The notes under the pieces were generated by a model, which was not told where the DNA came from, searched no databases, and saw only the letters and a list, made by a program, of their open reading frames with translations. A stretch of 64,000 nucleotides of DNA from Cryptomeria japonica (lineage: Eukaryota; Streptophyta; Pinopsida; Cupressales; Cupressaceae). Position 1 is the stretch's first letter; the number at the start of each line of letters is the position of its first letter. The stretch spans positions 266,899,692 to 266,963,691 of the forward strand of contig NC_081406.1 in the NCBI RefSeq assembly GCF_030272615.1, in the 5' to 3' direction. The translations under genes and the position numbers were made by a program. Positions 1 through 13,389 of the stretch are shown here, one piece after another.

Positions 1-847
1 CACCAATTTGAGGAGGAGCTTGTTGCATGTATGGATGATACTGATCGTAGACATGTCCATATGGAGGTCTATATTGATGCGGCATATAGGGAGCACTTGG
101 CATGGCTTCATGTTGAGGAACCCCATATCTATTTTGTGCATATATACCATATTCAATAGGCATTTCATTTTCCATTGTGTTGCCCCCAAATTTGACATGA
201 GGTTTCCTTATGTCCAAATTTTGAGGATGCCTTTGAGTATCCACTTGTTTTGATTGATCCATAGCTTGAGCATGTGATTGAGCATATCTATCTGCATAAG
301 GCTTCCATAATGGTCTTCGAAGGTAAGTATCATATGTTTGAGCTTGTGTATGTGGAATTTCTGGTTTTTGAAGCAAAGCTGAAGGTGATTCAGGTACCAT
401 ATTCGGTCCTCTATTTCCTCCACTATTTGGTCTCCTTTGATCCATGTTAGAGTGAGTTTGTTGTGAGGGTCAATTTTCCATAAGTTGAGACATGTCAAAG
501 TCATGAGGTATTTTAGCTCCACTTTGTGCCATCATGTGTAGAAAGTACTGTCTATCCCTTCTCATTATCTCTTCAACCAATCTATTGAAATGAGGATTCA
601 TTATGGATTCTTCTACATCTGCTGATTGTATTGAAAAGTTGTCCACATTGTCATTGTGTGTAGCATTGTTGTTTGTAGTGTCTGTGTTTTCCACATTTGG
701 ATTGTTTCTATAAACATCCATGTCAGGTAATGTAGTGTGCTCAGGATTGAAAAATAAATCATTGTCATACTCATAAGAACTCATGTTTGTGGATTCTTGA
801 GCTTCTTTAGCTATTCTCCTAGATTTTTGAAGGCAGGTTTCAACCAT
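1..847 (-). pseudogene. gag-like ORF of element A with one in-frame stop
   Basis: From the ATG at 847 the minus strand is open for 125 codons. It hits a single TGA at 472-470 and then stays open in the same frame to the window edge, giving about 280 codons in all. The N-terminal part is acidic and Asn-rich; around residues 85-120 it has a short helical-looking segment (FNRLVEEIMRRD). Beyond the stop it becomes rich in Pro, Gln, Tyr and Met with repeated PY/YG dipeptides. That composition and its place after the leader fit a retroelement gag N-terminus, but I see no zinc knuckle. One CGA-to-TGA change would explain the stop. Confidence 0.5.
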
Positions 848-1339
848 GAACTAGGTGTTTGAGCTAGATGTGAGAGACTAGATGAAAAATGAAAAGAGTA
901 TGGAAGACCAAGAGCTGTATGGAGTGTAAATGAATCTTGAGGTGTACTTGCAATGTCCAAAGTGTAAGACCAAGTATGTAAGTAGTAGAGTAGGTGTGAC
1001 TTCCAAAGAGATGATTGTTTCTCTTGATGAGGTAAGTTGACCTTGACTCTAAGTAAGACCAAATGAGACCCAAAGGTAAGAAACCTTGATGAGGGACCAC
1101 TTAGCAAAGTGTAGTTGTATGTAGTGTGTTGAAAGAGTATAGTGAGGACAAGCAAGTGACCTTTTTGACTCAAGTTTAGACAAGTATGAATGTAAAATGA
1201 GATGTGAAGCAATGATGGACTGTATGAGACCTTAGAACAGGTTGAATGCTAGATGAAACCTGAAGAGACAACCTAGGAAGCTCAAATATTTCGAAACTGA
1301 TTTCCTTTGTTTGCTGGACTGTAAAAATTTTCAATTCTG

Positions 1340-1490
1340 GACACAGACGCTTCTGTATACTTCACAGACGCGATTCCCAGACACAGACGCTTCTCTATTA
1401 GACACAGACGCTGATAAAAACACAGACGCTATTCTGCCCTTCACATACACGCTTAGATGACCCAGACGCGGTTAAAACAGATACAGATGT
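1340..1490. repeat. Interspersed CACAGACGC motif cluster, copy 2
   Basis: Six to seven imperfect copies of (A)CACAGACGC with CpG-containing variants lie between the gag-like frame and the first motif cluster of element A. The spacing is irregular, so this is not a simple satellite. Confidence 0.7.
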
Positions 1491-1749
1491 GTTTCTGTAA
1501 ACTTCGTGCAATTTTTCCAATCTGTGAAGTTGTTTTGTTGTGACCAAATCCGACTGTTTGACTGTTTTTCCGTGACAAGAGGACACAATGTTGATGAGGA
1601 CTCAATGTTTGCAAGTGTTTAGACTCCAAAAGTGTGTTGTTTGATGTAAAATGTTTTGCATACACTTGAAGACACAAAAGACATAATGTTTTGTTGTTTG
1701 GTCTTGAATGTTTGAGTGTTTAACATAAGACAAGCACAATTCTTATGGT

Positions 1750-2320
1750 TGGCCAAGACAATAGTTGTTGATCCCACATAGGGTTTTACCCCCGAGGCTA
1801 CGCTATTCAGAGCGAATACTTAGATGCTTGACCTCACTGGCTCCACCCTCGGCACTCACTTCTCGGGTCAGCCAAGCATCAGTCCCCATGAAAACTCCCC
1901 ATGGCGAACTTTGTATCTCTACTAAGAACCGTATGTGTGTGGGCCACTACCAGAGGTCCGACCTCCTGCCTCAACAACTAAAAGGATTTGGGCTTCTAAA
2001 ACAAAAAGGTGCTAGTAAGGGCATCCGCTTGTGTGGCCATACATGCGGCACTTTCAGCTCTGTAAATATAGAAGGCTCCCAGCCGGTAGGGGTTACACCC
2101 TACAAATGATCAAATAAATTTTATCAAACGGGTTTATGGGGAGACATAGTGTCGGTATGAACTAATCAGCACATGTTATTCATAGTTTTCACCATGAATA
2201 CATTTGATTATAGTGGTTCGGATGAGGTGGGTTTTCCTCGCTACCACTTGGGTTGTTCTCTTCTCACTAGTAGTCCTAATGACCACACGGGAAGACAGGC
2301 CCTTTAAAGATTAAACAAAA
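1750..2320. other. GC-richer block in the leader of element A
   Basis: This block is markedly less AT-rich than its surroundings and has no credible coding frame; a 114-codon plus-strand ORF inside it resembles nothing I know. It lies within the long 5' leader of element A and may be a separate inserted repeat. Confidence 0.35.
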
Positions 2321-2704
2321 AGAGCCTATTGCTCAAGACACAAAAGACAATGATTCAATTTTTAGTGCACCAATGGAAGTGTTTGCTAATCTATGACAAC
2401 AAGGCACACAACAAAATTACAAAACCCTAGCTAAGGCCCTGCAACAAAATTTGTTAGTAGTTTGGATTGTTTCAAATGATCACCCCTTCCTGCAAGCACA
2501 CAAGTTAGGTAAATTTTAGAAAACCCAAAAGACTTTGTGAAAAAGGGGCCTTCAACAAAAACGTTTTTGCTTCCGAAACAAGCTGCACAAACTTAGTTAG
2601 CTAGATCTGAAAGGGTTAGTCCAAAAATAAACCAGATCTGAAACCCTAAGTACAAAATCTGAAAATTGAACCAAAGAAAATTTTAAAATTTCAAAACAGT
2701 AAAA

Positions 2705-2962
2705 ACACAGACGCTGCTATACCAGACACAGACGCGTCTGTATGACATAGACGCGGTTCTGTGATGCACAGACGCGGTCAGAACACACAGACGCCTCTCT
2801 CGGACACAGACGCAATCAGAAGAAACACAGACACGCTTCGGAAACACAGACACCCCTTTCAGAAACCTGCAAAATAAAATTTAGCAAAAGCACAGACGCG
2901 ATTACAGATTCCATAGACACTCCTGAAACTCAGAGACGCGATCCAAAAGTTCGTAGACGCGG
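2705..2962. repeat. Interspersed CACAGACGC motif cluster, copy 1
   Basis: About ten imperfect copies of CACAGACGC (variants ACAGACGCG, CATAGACGC, ACAGACACG) lie at irregular spacing just inside the PBS of element A. The cluster is unusually rich in CpG for this AT-rich region. A second cluster is at 1340-1490 in the same leader. Confidence 0.75.
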
Positions 2963-3052
2963 AAAAACCTAAAATGTCGTCGAAAAATGTCCGATTTGCA
3001 ACTTCAAAAATGCAAAATCTGCAACAAGAAGGTTAAATGCAAAGGGACAAGG

Positions 3053-3070
3053 GTCCCACCAGGCGTGCCA
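3053..3070 (-). promoter_or_regulatory. Primer binding site of element A
   Basis: The minus strand reads TGGCACGCCTGGTGGGAC three bases inside the LTR end. The leading TGG is expected for pairing with a tRNA CCA end. Element B has a near match at 27429-27446. I could not assign the tRNA from memory. Confidence 0.6.
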
Positions 3071-3073
3071 AAA

Positions 3074-3844
3074 TGTTTATGGTGAAAATGGATAACAATA
3101 ATAACAATATTGAAAGGCTAAATGAATCCAACCACTAAACCCTAGCCTAACAATCAACAAAGATCCACCATAACATATGAAGATTACCTAAGACAATGCA
3201 AATAACTCAAAATCACAAAGATTATACCATCACATGTCCAATAGGGTTTTGATCTCCATTCTTCCTATCTCCATTGATCTTGCTTGATATATTTGCTCTC
3301 AAATTTTTATATGCACAAGAGCTCAACAAAGAACGGAATGTGGTTGCAAGTAGGATCGTAGTGTAGCCAAGTCTTCAAGATTAGTCATTAGGGTTTGACA
3401 ATGAAGGAAGCATCTCCTTAAATAGAAGACACAATATGAAATGGAGGGTTAAGATTGAGAGGTGTAAAAAGAGAGGTCGGCTAGGATTAGAGGGTAGGTA
3501 GAAGAAATAGTAAAATAATGAAAGAGGTAGGTAGTGTAGGAATTAAGAGATGAATGACATGTGTCATGTGTAGAAAAAGCTAATGAATTAATTAAATAAA
3601 TAAAGATTTATTTAATTAATAGAAGAAGTAGGATAATTAAATAAATAAAAATATTTATTTAATTTAGGAAAAGGATAATTTAAATAAATAAATGTATTTA
3701 TTTAAATGAGAAATAAGGCTAGAAGAGGATAAATGAATTAATTAAATAAATAAAGATTTATTTAATTAATAGAAGAATTAGGCTTAGATAATTAAATAAA
3801 TAAAATATTTATTTAATTAGACATGACAATTTTAGGTGTCTACA
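3074..3844 (-). repeat. 5' LTR of element A
   Basis: The LTR is 771 bp on the minus strand, with termini TGTAGACACC and ATAAACA. The U3 portion (about 3590-3844) is built from several AT palindromes of the type TTAATTAAATAAATAAA. A TATA-like CTATTTAAG lies near 3426-3414 (minus strand). The PBS follows three bases after the CA end. No partner LTR is in the window. Confidence 0.7.
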
Positions 3845-6800
3845 ATTTCTTTATAAATGAACTCCACTAACTATCATGAATATTAACAATCACAAAGTTT
3901 AACTAGGGCCCACCTCTTGTTTTCAACATTACCATTTTCTTTTACAAAAATAAAATAAAATAAGTTATCCCTGTAATGGAAACTAAAACAGAGTTACATT
4001 TTCTAATATAAATTATACATTACAAATTCCATTTAGCCGGGGCCCACTAAAATAAATAAATGATCTTACTCCTGTAAACATTTTCCTACTACTTTCCAAA
4101 ATTAATGGAGGTATTTTTCTTTGCTTCAAGTGCATATAGTCATGTTCAGACACAAGGCCACTTTAAGAAGGAACTAATTGAGAGGTATAAGCTACAGGTG
4201 GAGGAAAAGGCTATGTGATTTAAGATCAGACCTTAAGCATATGTATTTCATCCTTAGGATACAGATTACATGGCAACCACTACATACTAATGATTTACAC
4301 CTGTGCTCGAGTAGGTAATAAAAGGAGCCCTCCATAGGAGTGAAAGGATAGATATATATTTACCCCCTTTTTCCTTGACGTTTCATTGTTACGTCAGAGC
4401 TTTATCTCCTTCAGATATTTTGCAGGGAAGTTGGGCCATTAATTCGCTGCCCTAAAATATATAGCACTAGACACAATCCTAGCCGTTGTCTTTACAAGGG
4501 AGTCTATGGCAGATGGTGGACAAGAGATATGGATTGATGCCCTAATGTTCACTACACCATTTGTCAGAAAGATAAAAAAAGAAGAAGGGTGTTGATTTGA
4601 GGGACATCACCAAAGTTTCCAAGAGGGCACACTTGTCTGACCCGATCAGATTGGACAATGGAGAGGACTGAGAAAACCAACCCCCCCCCTTTTTTTTAAC
4701 ACGATTTTTCCTCTACAATCCAATATTTCATTTACATAAAGATCTATTTCTTTTAGATAAAGATCTATTTGTTAAATAAGAACATTTCTGAAAGCATAGA
4801 AAGATGGACTCTATAACTGGTTATCGTTGCCAAAGAGAGTCTTAGCAGCCTCGCCCTTCCCAACTAAGCCAAAACCAAATGCATTTTTGGGAGCCACTTC
4901 AAAATACTTCATGCTGGGAGCCACTGAAGAAGTAGAAGGAGAGAGATTTTTAGATTAAGAGAATCCCCCCTCTTTCTAATCTGCTCCAACCCTTATCCCT
5001 CTGACATTGTGGTTACCTCCTTTGAAGGTAAAGATTTTTCTTATTTAATAATTTTCTTTCCTCTTTAAAACATATGGAAGCTTTTTGTTAACAAAGCTTC
5101 TTTCTTTCTTTTATTATTATTATTATTAAAATATGAATAAATTAAACTCTATTTAAATTCATAAATACTTTTAAAGTATATTAATTAGTTTTCATTTATT
5201 AAATATATACCCATATATATTAGTTTGTAAATATGATTTAATTATTATTATAATTTCTTATTTTATTAAATTTATAATTTTAAGAAATCAAATATTAAAA
5301 ATCATTCATAATAAATTTAATCACTAATTAATAATTTAAAATAATTCTTTGTTTATCTTTCTTATCCTTCTATTGAATACTATCAACAATAAGTTAATAT
5401 TCGGATAGGGATAGTTACCAAATGGTCGTTCTATAAGTATGGTAATCTTTAAATATATAAAATTATCTATATTGATTAAGATATCAATTACCTTGTTTTC
5501 ATTCATGAAAAATTTCAGTACCATAATACCTCATTGTTCATACTAAGTGAGAGGGGCGTCAGAGGACGTTTCCCCCAAGTCCCCAAGTTTTGGAAGATGT
5601 CCCCCTACAGGGGATGCAAGTTTTGGGGGGAACATGTCGAGCCATGGAACACTACTCTTCACCATCCTTAAAAAACTCCACAACATGTTTTTCACTATTC
5701 AAAATCATTTTCATATGAAATTTTCTTAGCATTATGTTGTGGCAAAGAGGAATGAAGTTACCTGTCTATTTTGTGCCACAAATTCTAGTAGGTTTTGCCA
5801 CATTTTGAACATTATCACAAAGATATAGATCTTAAACTTTGGTTAATACGTTCATATGAATGTTACAACCTTCTAAACTCTTCAAACTACCTATATATCC
5901 CATAAAAAACATATTGTTAAGATACCTTTGCACAGATCAACTTTGATGATCTTTGAGGATATCTTCAAACTCCTTGTAACTTCTTTCTAATGATATCGTT
6001 CATGGAGTCTTCCATAATCTTTGTGGGAAACCTATATGAATGTATAGCTCTTCATAAAACATGATGATCTCTCCTTTGATGTTGAATGTTATTTAAGCCT
6101 TAGAAGTGTTATGATGGCATTTTTAAAAGATTGCCACTTATTTAATTATGCTCTTTATAGGGTCTTGACAAGAACTTAATCACTTTGTATACTATCCTTT
6201 TCTTGAAGTTTCCCACCTTACTTTATGACTATCATCTAACAACAATGAATAACAATTTCATGAATAGGTACACTATCTTCTTAAGGTGGTGAATAGGCTC
6301 TTAGGGTTTTGACATTTTGAACTACCCCAATAGCTCTCAAAATCATTGTTTTATCCATACATAGGTTCTTAGACCTTCTAAATAAGCTCCACAAGAAAAT
6401 AAATATTATTGTGACCTAATAGAGATATTGGTTGGTTGAAGTAGATAAAAAAATGGAAGAGTAGGTTCAAACTTGCATTCCGTGTAAATCAATCCACAAT
6501 CTATTGAATCAAGAGCTTGAAAATGACCTGAAAACGCTAGATGCTTTTTCTTTGTTTTATATCTCTATATTATGATATGGATAGAAGTTAACATGACAAA
6601 TGAAGACTCAAAGGAAAGATACACTGAATGATGTTAAATGATATTGTCACAATGATACGTGCAACTATGGGAATCTTCTTAAACGATAGTAGAAATAAAA
6701 TCGTTTCTAGCCCTATCTTGGACCCACTTTCAGTCAAGCTATAAGTATAAGCTCTTGGCTTGCAATTGGGCATATTTAATTTTTGCTTTTGTCCTTCACA

Positions 6801-7394
6801 TCATCCATAGTGTTTGTAGTATCTCCATGGCATATGCATGTCTGGAAAGACCATAATTTATCTTGACTATGCACTATTGAAGGAAAAAAGTTGCAACAAA
6901 TTTTATTTGTAGACTCCACCAGATTATCTTTGCAAACAAATATTGCTTGCATAGATTCTCTAAGTTCATCTTTGATATCATGGAACCATAAATTAACAAG
7001 ACAACAAAAACTCTAATGATTTCTTTGAACTCTATGGAACAAACAATTCAAAGACGCTATTTATGAAACCTTCAACCTTTTCTATGAGTGTGGACTCTAT
7101 ACAAATCCCATTAGACTTCTTATGAACCACATTCAATATGAATGAATTCTATTGTCACTCAATGATCATCTGCATCCATCACAGTTAGCTGGAAGAATAT
7201 AGCATTCACCATGAAAAAGCTACTGATCATGATTACCTGCTTGCCTATGGTTTCAAGACCCCATGAATATAGTCCTCCATTACTCATCAAAAGTGTACTC
7301 AAACATGATACTTGTTGATGATAGCTTTGTGAAAATTCAGGAGCATTTGATCTTGGAAGCAAGTGATCTGTAGACAAGCTAGATTTGCAACACG
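3845..7394. other. AT-rich intergenic region, no gene seen
   Basis: I see no coding segment or element boundary here. It holds homopolymer runs (poly-C/poly-T at about 4681-4698), a very AT-rich stretch at 5040-5540, and a short G/C-rich patch at 5545-5645 with repeated CCCCCAAGT/TTTTGGGG words that looks like a decayed repeat. Confidence 0.5.
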
Positions 7395-8415
7395 ATATTC
7401 CAAATGTCTAAGATTGAAATTTTATGTTTATACATATTTATCATGAGCATAGACATAAACTTTACACTCTAATTTATTTATCTTTTGAATTTAAGTGCAT
7501 ATAAGATGAAGGTGCAAGAATGGTAGTAAATATATGAGACAACAAAGGTTGTTTTATAAATAAGTTAGTCTTACTTGAAATAGAGTGATAGGGAATATAC
7601 ACATGACCATGGTTGCAGTAGAATAAGGAGTAGAATAAGAAATGTGAGAGGGTATGGAATGAGATATGGAGTTATTAATAGAACAAGTGATGTAATGCAT
7701 GATGACAGCGGGTGTTGGGATTCCATTAGAATGAAAGAAGAAGTATTAGTAGTGGAGGTGGAAATGTTAGAAGCAATACTAATAAGGATCATGTGTAGTT
7801 ATAGCTCATTAATAGGGATAATATAAAAAGTAAGTGAAATGATAGTAGGATGAGAGGAGGGAGGAGTGTATGCATGAAGTTTAAGATGGCAAGTGTGTAT
7901 AAGGAAATATTTTTTTCATAGTAGGAGGAACAATGAAATTAGGTGGCATTCCATATTTAAACAAATAAAATTGAAGGAAAGTTGAGAAGAGGATTGACCA
8001 TTTGAAAAATTAGGATTATTCTTAGTGTTACTGCCTTGAAGTAGCTTCCCCCCAAATGACTTACTAGGCAATAATTCATGAAAAACTTGAGCCAAAATTT
8101 CAAGACTATCCACTTTACCTAAACGAGAAATTTCATGAGAGAATTGTTGTTATTCCAAATGTCCTTCATGATCAATAATTTCAACTTCATGCATAATATT
8201 AGTGGTAACAATAGTTGTGCTCATGAGAACATCATTAGGGACACCATTGTCAATAGATTAGGGGTATTTGAGGATTTAAACACGATCATAGAACCCTTTA
8301 AGGATATATTTAAGGTCTAATATAAAATTAGAAAAGTCAACAAGTAATAAAATTTGAAATAAATCAACAAATAAAACTCTATATTGTATAAGAAAGTTGG
8401 ATTCGCCAATAAATA
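7395..8415 (+). repeat. Diverged direct repeat, copy 1
   Basis: This segment aligns by eye, in the same orientation, with 15630-16885. Shared words include GAATTTAAGTGCAT, the GTAGTTATA-rich middle, ATTTCATGAGA, and AAGAAAGTTGG near the right end. Copy 1 lacks about 150 bp present in copy 2 close to its right end. The two copies are 8.2 kb apart and bracket the LINE. I do not see clean TG...CA ends, so calling them LTRs would be a guess. Confidence 0.6.
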
Positions 8416-9905
8416 TAAGAAAAAATCATCACTTAGCACAGTAGTTATGGAAACATCTAATAAATTGCAGTGAAATATTATGAAACAAAAGACATAATGT
8501 AATGATGGAAAGAAAGAAGAAAAACATGGTGCCAAGCAATGCATGGTCCCCTTTGTGAAGGAACGTTAAGGTAGGTTTTGCTCAATGTGAATCTACTTAA
8601 TTTTACAAAGTTGTTTTTTATATTTGTACATTCTTAATTTCAACCACATCTGTGGTTGAGAGTTTTACATTAGATCTACAAAATTGTTTATTATTTGAGT
8701 TTGAAATTTTTTCGACAAGAATTCAAAATCAATTGGTATTCATTCTATCAAAATCGTTTCGGATAAAATCTTAATTTCATATTTCATGATGTTAAGACTT
8801 TGTATTCGGCAAAAGTTGATCCATGGTAGATACATTCTATGATGTCTGGGAATTAGCTACTTTTTATTTTGGTTAGAGAGTTTAATAACAAATTTATAGA
8901 ATCGTTTAGCTATTTCATACGAGAGTACAAGTCTTAGGTGGAATTTTTTTTCACTGGAAGTTAGAACTGATAAATATCCACTACACCATAGTCTATTAAG
9001 ACACGATCCTAAACTCATCTTTTATTATGTTGAAACCTTACACTCAATACGATTTAATGTCTAGTAAACTTTTTAACATGCTCCACGTGAAATACTTTTG
9101 ACCCGGAGCTATGAACTAGTGAGGCCACAACTAGGGGACCTCATCCCCATACTTCACTTGTTCAAACCCACGAGCACAACGGCCCAGTGGAGACATAAGA
9201 CCTACGAGCACAATGACCCGGCAGGGGTTTGAAGCTTGATGGCTGCTTCACCAACAAAATATTTTAACCTCGACACTACATGCACGAAAACTTCCAATCT
9301 AAATTCTTATTACGACTGAAACTCATCATTTATTTTTCCACCATGATCTGTGCTGAATATTCACACTTCCTTTTTGCCATTGCTCTAGTCATGGTTTGCA
9401 TGGTGGGGTTCACATTGATTTAATTGTTAACTATTTGTATTAGCTGTCTATCTGTGCTGGTCACTATCCTTACTACGTGCACTGTTATGCTTAACCACAT
9501 CTTTGTTCTCCACATGCTTTTCTATTATTAAAAATTATGCAGTCGGCGTACAAATATTTGTATATATAGCTCGCAGGGCACACTACAACCACAACATTTT
9601 ATTAGAATTTCATTCATAATGATTGTTATCAACATACCTGATGGATCATCCCCGGGAGACATTACTTAGAATATAAATGTATTATTAAAAAAGTGCTAAG
9701 ATAATTGCGCGCGTCATAGTGAAAAGGAATAATCACACCCTGATATAATTAAATAAATACATATAAATAAGTATAAATCAGTTTAGATAATAGGATTGGC
9801 ATAAATCTAAATAAATGTAGATAATAAATTAAACTAAAAGTACTGTTTATTCTTCATCTTGGTTTTCTCTTGACCATCTTCCAAGCTTTGTTTTTCTCTT
9901 TTTAA
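8416..9905. other. No gene seen
   Basis: Non-coding, AT-rich sequence. At 9090-9240 there is a GC-richer patch with two ACGAGCACAA phrases (near 9170 and 9210), probably a decayed repeat. Nothing else is assignable. Confidence 0.4.
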
Positions 9906-9921
9906 TTTTTTTTTTTTTTTT
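9906..9921 (-). other. Poly(T) tract, possible poly(A) tail of a minus-strand retroposon
   Basis: Sixteen consecutive T on the plus strand equal a poly(A) run on the minus strand. It could mark the 3' end of the LINE-related sequence between here and 15.4 kb, but the 1.5 kb between it and the last recognisable LINE domain is unassigned. Confidence 0.35.
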
Positions 9922-11439
9922 GATACTTGATCATTAACTATTCTTGGTGACATCTTCATTCAAAATGGCAATAGCAGAGTCAATAACTGTCTTAGCTAGG
10001 TCCTCTTCATAATAGCTTCCTTGTCCTAATTATCTTAGCTAGGTCCTCTTCGTAATAGCTTCCTTGCCCTTAGGATAATTGGGAGCCTTCTCATTTCTAA
10101 CTTTTCTTTAAGAGATACTAAAATATCTTTAGGGGTTGAATCAGGGGACTTATCCCTTTTTTTCGTTTCCTAAAAATCAAACATAAGAGTCTTAACAAAA
10201 GTCGGGGCCTCCATCCTTTTAAAAGAGGGAGAGTCTCTAGTGAAAAACATTATGAGGACCATCACTAAATGAAATTGTCTATTTACTCATACTAGCAACA
10301 CTAGGGTTATAATCAAAAGTACTAGAATGTAAAAGATAAAAAACAAGCTAGGATTTTTGGTCATAAAAGGATACACTAGTAATTGCTTAATAGATATAGA
10401 GGGGTTTTTAGTAGAAGGGCTAACTTGTAATTGCTTAACCAACATAAAATGTTTTCTTTCATTGGGATTAATAGTAGGGGATAGGTTAAGGATAGAACTA
10501 TACAGGGAAAAAATCAAACCTTGGTGCAAACGAGGGTAGACACCCTTGTTAATACACTTCTATATAAAGATAACAATAGAAAAAGAGAAATCTTATCAAA
10601 TATCCATGTCACAAATGGTCCAACAAATGGAAAGGATACTTGTGGATAGGTCCAAACCTACCCTCTACTGTGAAATATTTCATTAGATGGAAGCTTACTA
10701 GATGCCACAACATCAGAACAAATTTTGTGTTATAACCATTATGGTGGCTTGAATTCGATTGACCGTCTTCTAGGAATGATTCTATATGCTTTTGGTAGCT
10801 AGTTTTTTTAATCCTTTGAAATTTGCCCCCTCATAGCGAAGGCCTATGGCTTGGGCAGCATGATTCACCAATGAAAACATGACCTTTCTTCCAAGAGTTG
10901 ACAAATTTGGTAGTTAGAGAGTTGTCATGAACCCACATGGAAATGAAGAAAGCAATTAAACCACCCTATTCAAATATATTCCAAAGATCAATATTTTTCC
11001 TTAGCAAATGCATGACACCAAGTCAAATCTAAGTCTTTGACCACCCATGATAGCTTTCAAACCTAAAGGAATAATGAGATCCTCAATGTCACTTCCCTCA
11101 TAATAATATTCACAGCTCAAGATTTGAAATATTTAGTCTTTTGTACAATTAACCAAGTATTTATTAAACCTTAAGTTAAAAAAGATTTAAGATAATTAAT
11201 CCCCAATGCAAAGCAATACTTAGGTCCAAATGATCAACACAACTTAGATTCAAAATAATTGAATTTATGTGCTTTTACCATCCTACTAAGAGTTCTTATA
11301 TGTATGTTGCTCATTCTTGATAGGATCTATTTGACCAGGTATTAATTAGAATTTCTTTAACTCTAGGTGATAAAATTCCCCAACTGTAGATTAATATCTC
11401 CAATTTTGATGATGACAACCTAGATAAACAAAAGAATCT
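9922..11439. other. Unassigned, probably retroelement-derived
   Basis: Faint minus-strand frames occur (for example from an ATG near 10214, and 10529-10287), but none is recognisable. Position next to the LINE and the poly(A)-like end at 9906 suggest LINE 3' sequence or a second fragment; this is inference. Confidence 0.3.
9991..10066. repeat. 43-bp tandem duplication
   Basis: CTTAGCTAGGTCCTCTTC starts at 9991 and again at 10034. The second copy is incomplete (33 bp) with one internal difference (CATAAT versus CGTAAT). It lies in a minus-strand frame that is broken at this point. Confidence 0.8.
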
Positions 11440-11479
11440 ATACCCTTATTTCTTTCTTAGAAGGTGTAATTCACTTCTA

Positions 11480-11790
11480 AATTAAAAAAACTATGCTTTA
11501 ATGATCTAATATCTTCAATATTATCATGGATTTTCCAAGGAGGGTATTGGAAATTTTGAACTATATCAATTATAAACTTTGAATATCTTTCAATTTAAAA
11601 TTTATGAAAACCAAGAGAGAGAGAGATCTCTTAATTCCCCACCAAATAGGTAAGTTTCAACTTCATTATTAGTACTACAACCAATGTACTTTCAACCATA
11701 TAACCTCTTTCATCTCTTACGACACCACCTACAATAGCTTGGCTAGGGTTGTCTTTAGAGAACCCATCAAAATTAAAAAAAAAATTATCC
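11480..11790 (-). pseudogene. C-terminal RNase H domain of the LINE
   Basis: The minus strand reads FNFDGFSKDNPSQAIVGGVV, then RDERGY, then decayed sequence. The order NFDG-s--NP--a--GGV-RD is the first strand pair of plant-type RNase H found at the C-terminus of a subset of plant L1 elements. The first catalytic Asp is present; the later Glu and Asp cannot be placed confidently because of stops. Confidence 0.7.
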
Positions 11791-12689
11791 CTTTTGAGGT
11801 CTCTTTCACTTAGTATGCTTTATGATAAGATGTTTTGTATTATTAACCTTATGGAGGTTATTAGAGATTTCCAAGATTTTACTAACTTTTAATCTAAAAA
11901 TGAAGGGAAACTTATTTGGAACTCCAAACTTAACTACATTCACCTTTTCCTAAATAATGTTCTTAATACTTCGAAACACCTCTTTAATGTCTTGTTCTTA
12001 TCTATTAATATTATTTTGTTTTTTTGTTTTTTCTAGATACCCCAATCGATGAGAAGAGAGGTTCAATTTCAAATCTCTTTGACGATAATATGCTTGAAGG
12101 GGGAGTTATTTGCCCAACTTCTAAAAAATTCATTAAAGATAGTAGGTCCAATTAACATCAAACTTTATTAAGGCCTCCCTAAATATCCCTTGCAAAACTA
12201 TAATGCAAGGAAAGATGATTGGCAAATTCTTCCTCAAATATCACAAGATGTCTCTATTGTCTAGCTAGAAACCTTGTTTATTGATATTATCAAGAAAATA
12301 TTTTTTCATGAGAAGCATCCCACCACAAGTAACTAAATTTAGGAATTAACCTATAATTCTAGATCAAGCCATTAATAAAAATTAGAAGGGATAGTCTCAT
12401 TAAAAATCATGTTGTAAGCAAAATCCATAGAGAAATAGAGAGGGGATGGGGAATCCAAACCAATTTACACTCCTTAGAAAAGTTAAGAAATTTGCAATAC
12501 CAAACAACCTATAAAAAATATCAATAAGATGTTCTCTATCGATCACTTAGAGTGTGATTTATTTTAACTTAAGAGCTTGACCACCCAGTTCAGGAGAGCT
12601 CCACTTAACCTTTTCCATCAAACTATAAAAATGATGAAAAGAACAAAGAGGGAGATATTCCTATCATTTTTCTAACCAATAGTTGAATC

Positions 12690-13110
12690 TTTTTCCGTTT
12701 CCCCTCCTCCATTTTAGCCTTGTTTAAGTGAAAACTTGATTTTCTAAAATATTGTTTCAAATCACATAACCTCTAAAAGGACGAGAAAAGATTTTAACAA
12801 CATTGATCATTGTTTTTAAATACTTAACTCTAAACATCAAAGCCCAATCTTTATTGCTTATTAAAAAAATCCAGCCAACTTTGGATGACAGACCTTTATT
12901 AAAATTTTAAAGCCTCCTAATACCCAAACCTCCATTCCTCTAGGTTTTATAAATAGTTTTTCAAATAATAAAAGGAGTTCTTTTCTTTTCTTATATTTTT
13001 CTCAATCTACTCAACTCTTTTGATCATAAAGTGAGGATTTTAAGTAGGGAGATATAATAAATAGGAATATTTTATAAGAAGGCTCTAGGAAGCTAATACT
13101 TACTAGCTTG
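12690..13110 (-). pseudogene. LINE post-RT region
   Basis: The minus strand reads GGLGIRR, then FNKGLSSKVGWIFLI and, after more residues, LENQVF, in nearly one frame with stops. GGLGIR followed by FN-K-L--K--W is the conserved stretch after the RT in plant L1 elements. It supports continuity between the RT at 13.4 kb and the RNase H at 11.7 kb. Confidence 0.7.
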
Positions 13111-13389
13111 ACTAAGAAGTTTCCCTTTCCATTTAGCCAACTTACTTTGAACTCTTCAACAATAGCATTCTAATAAGTTCTATTTTTTAACTTCTTTATT
13201 GATAAAGGAAGACCTAGGTAAGTGGCAAGAAGATTGACCATAAATTGATAATCTAATTTTTTTATTATATTATAAATTGAAGGCCATCATTAGTATTAAA
13301 AAATATAAGATAATATTATCATAATTTATTTGTTTACCAAAAGCATTAGCATACATGTTAAATAAGATTTTTCGCTACTTTACTTATAT

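Larger units (their letters stand above)
1..3844 (-). mobile_element. LTR retrotransposon A, 5' part, cut by the window edge
   Basis: Read on the minus strand this is the 5' end of an LTR retrotransposon: an LTR (3844 down to 3074) starting TGTAGACACC and ending CA, a primer binding site at 3070-3053, a long leader with repeated GCGTCTGTG motifs, and a gag-like reading frame at 847-1. The rest lies outside the window. The LTR start and PBS context (CA-TTT-TGGCACGCC) match element B at 26168, so A and B are probably related families. The Ty3/gypsy assignment is by this similarity only, since no pol is visible here. Confidence 0.75.

Noticed and set aside
1765..2109. 114-codon plus-strand ORF
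   Set aside because: No motif, it lies in the antisense direction within the leader of element A, and its composition is that of the surrounding block.
1340..2962. Regularly recurring CACAGACGC looked like a CRISPR-type or satellite array
   Set aside because: Copies are short, imperfect and irregularly spaced, within a plant retrotransposon leader. There is no direct-repeat/spacer structure.
9090..9240. GC-richer block with GGTTTGAAC-like text (minus strand) suggested a SINE with a B box
   Set aside because: No A box at the right distance, no poly(A) end and no target duplication were found.
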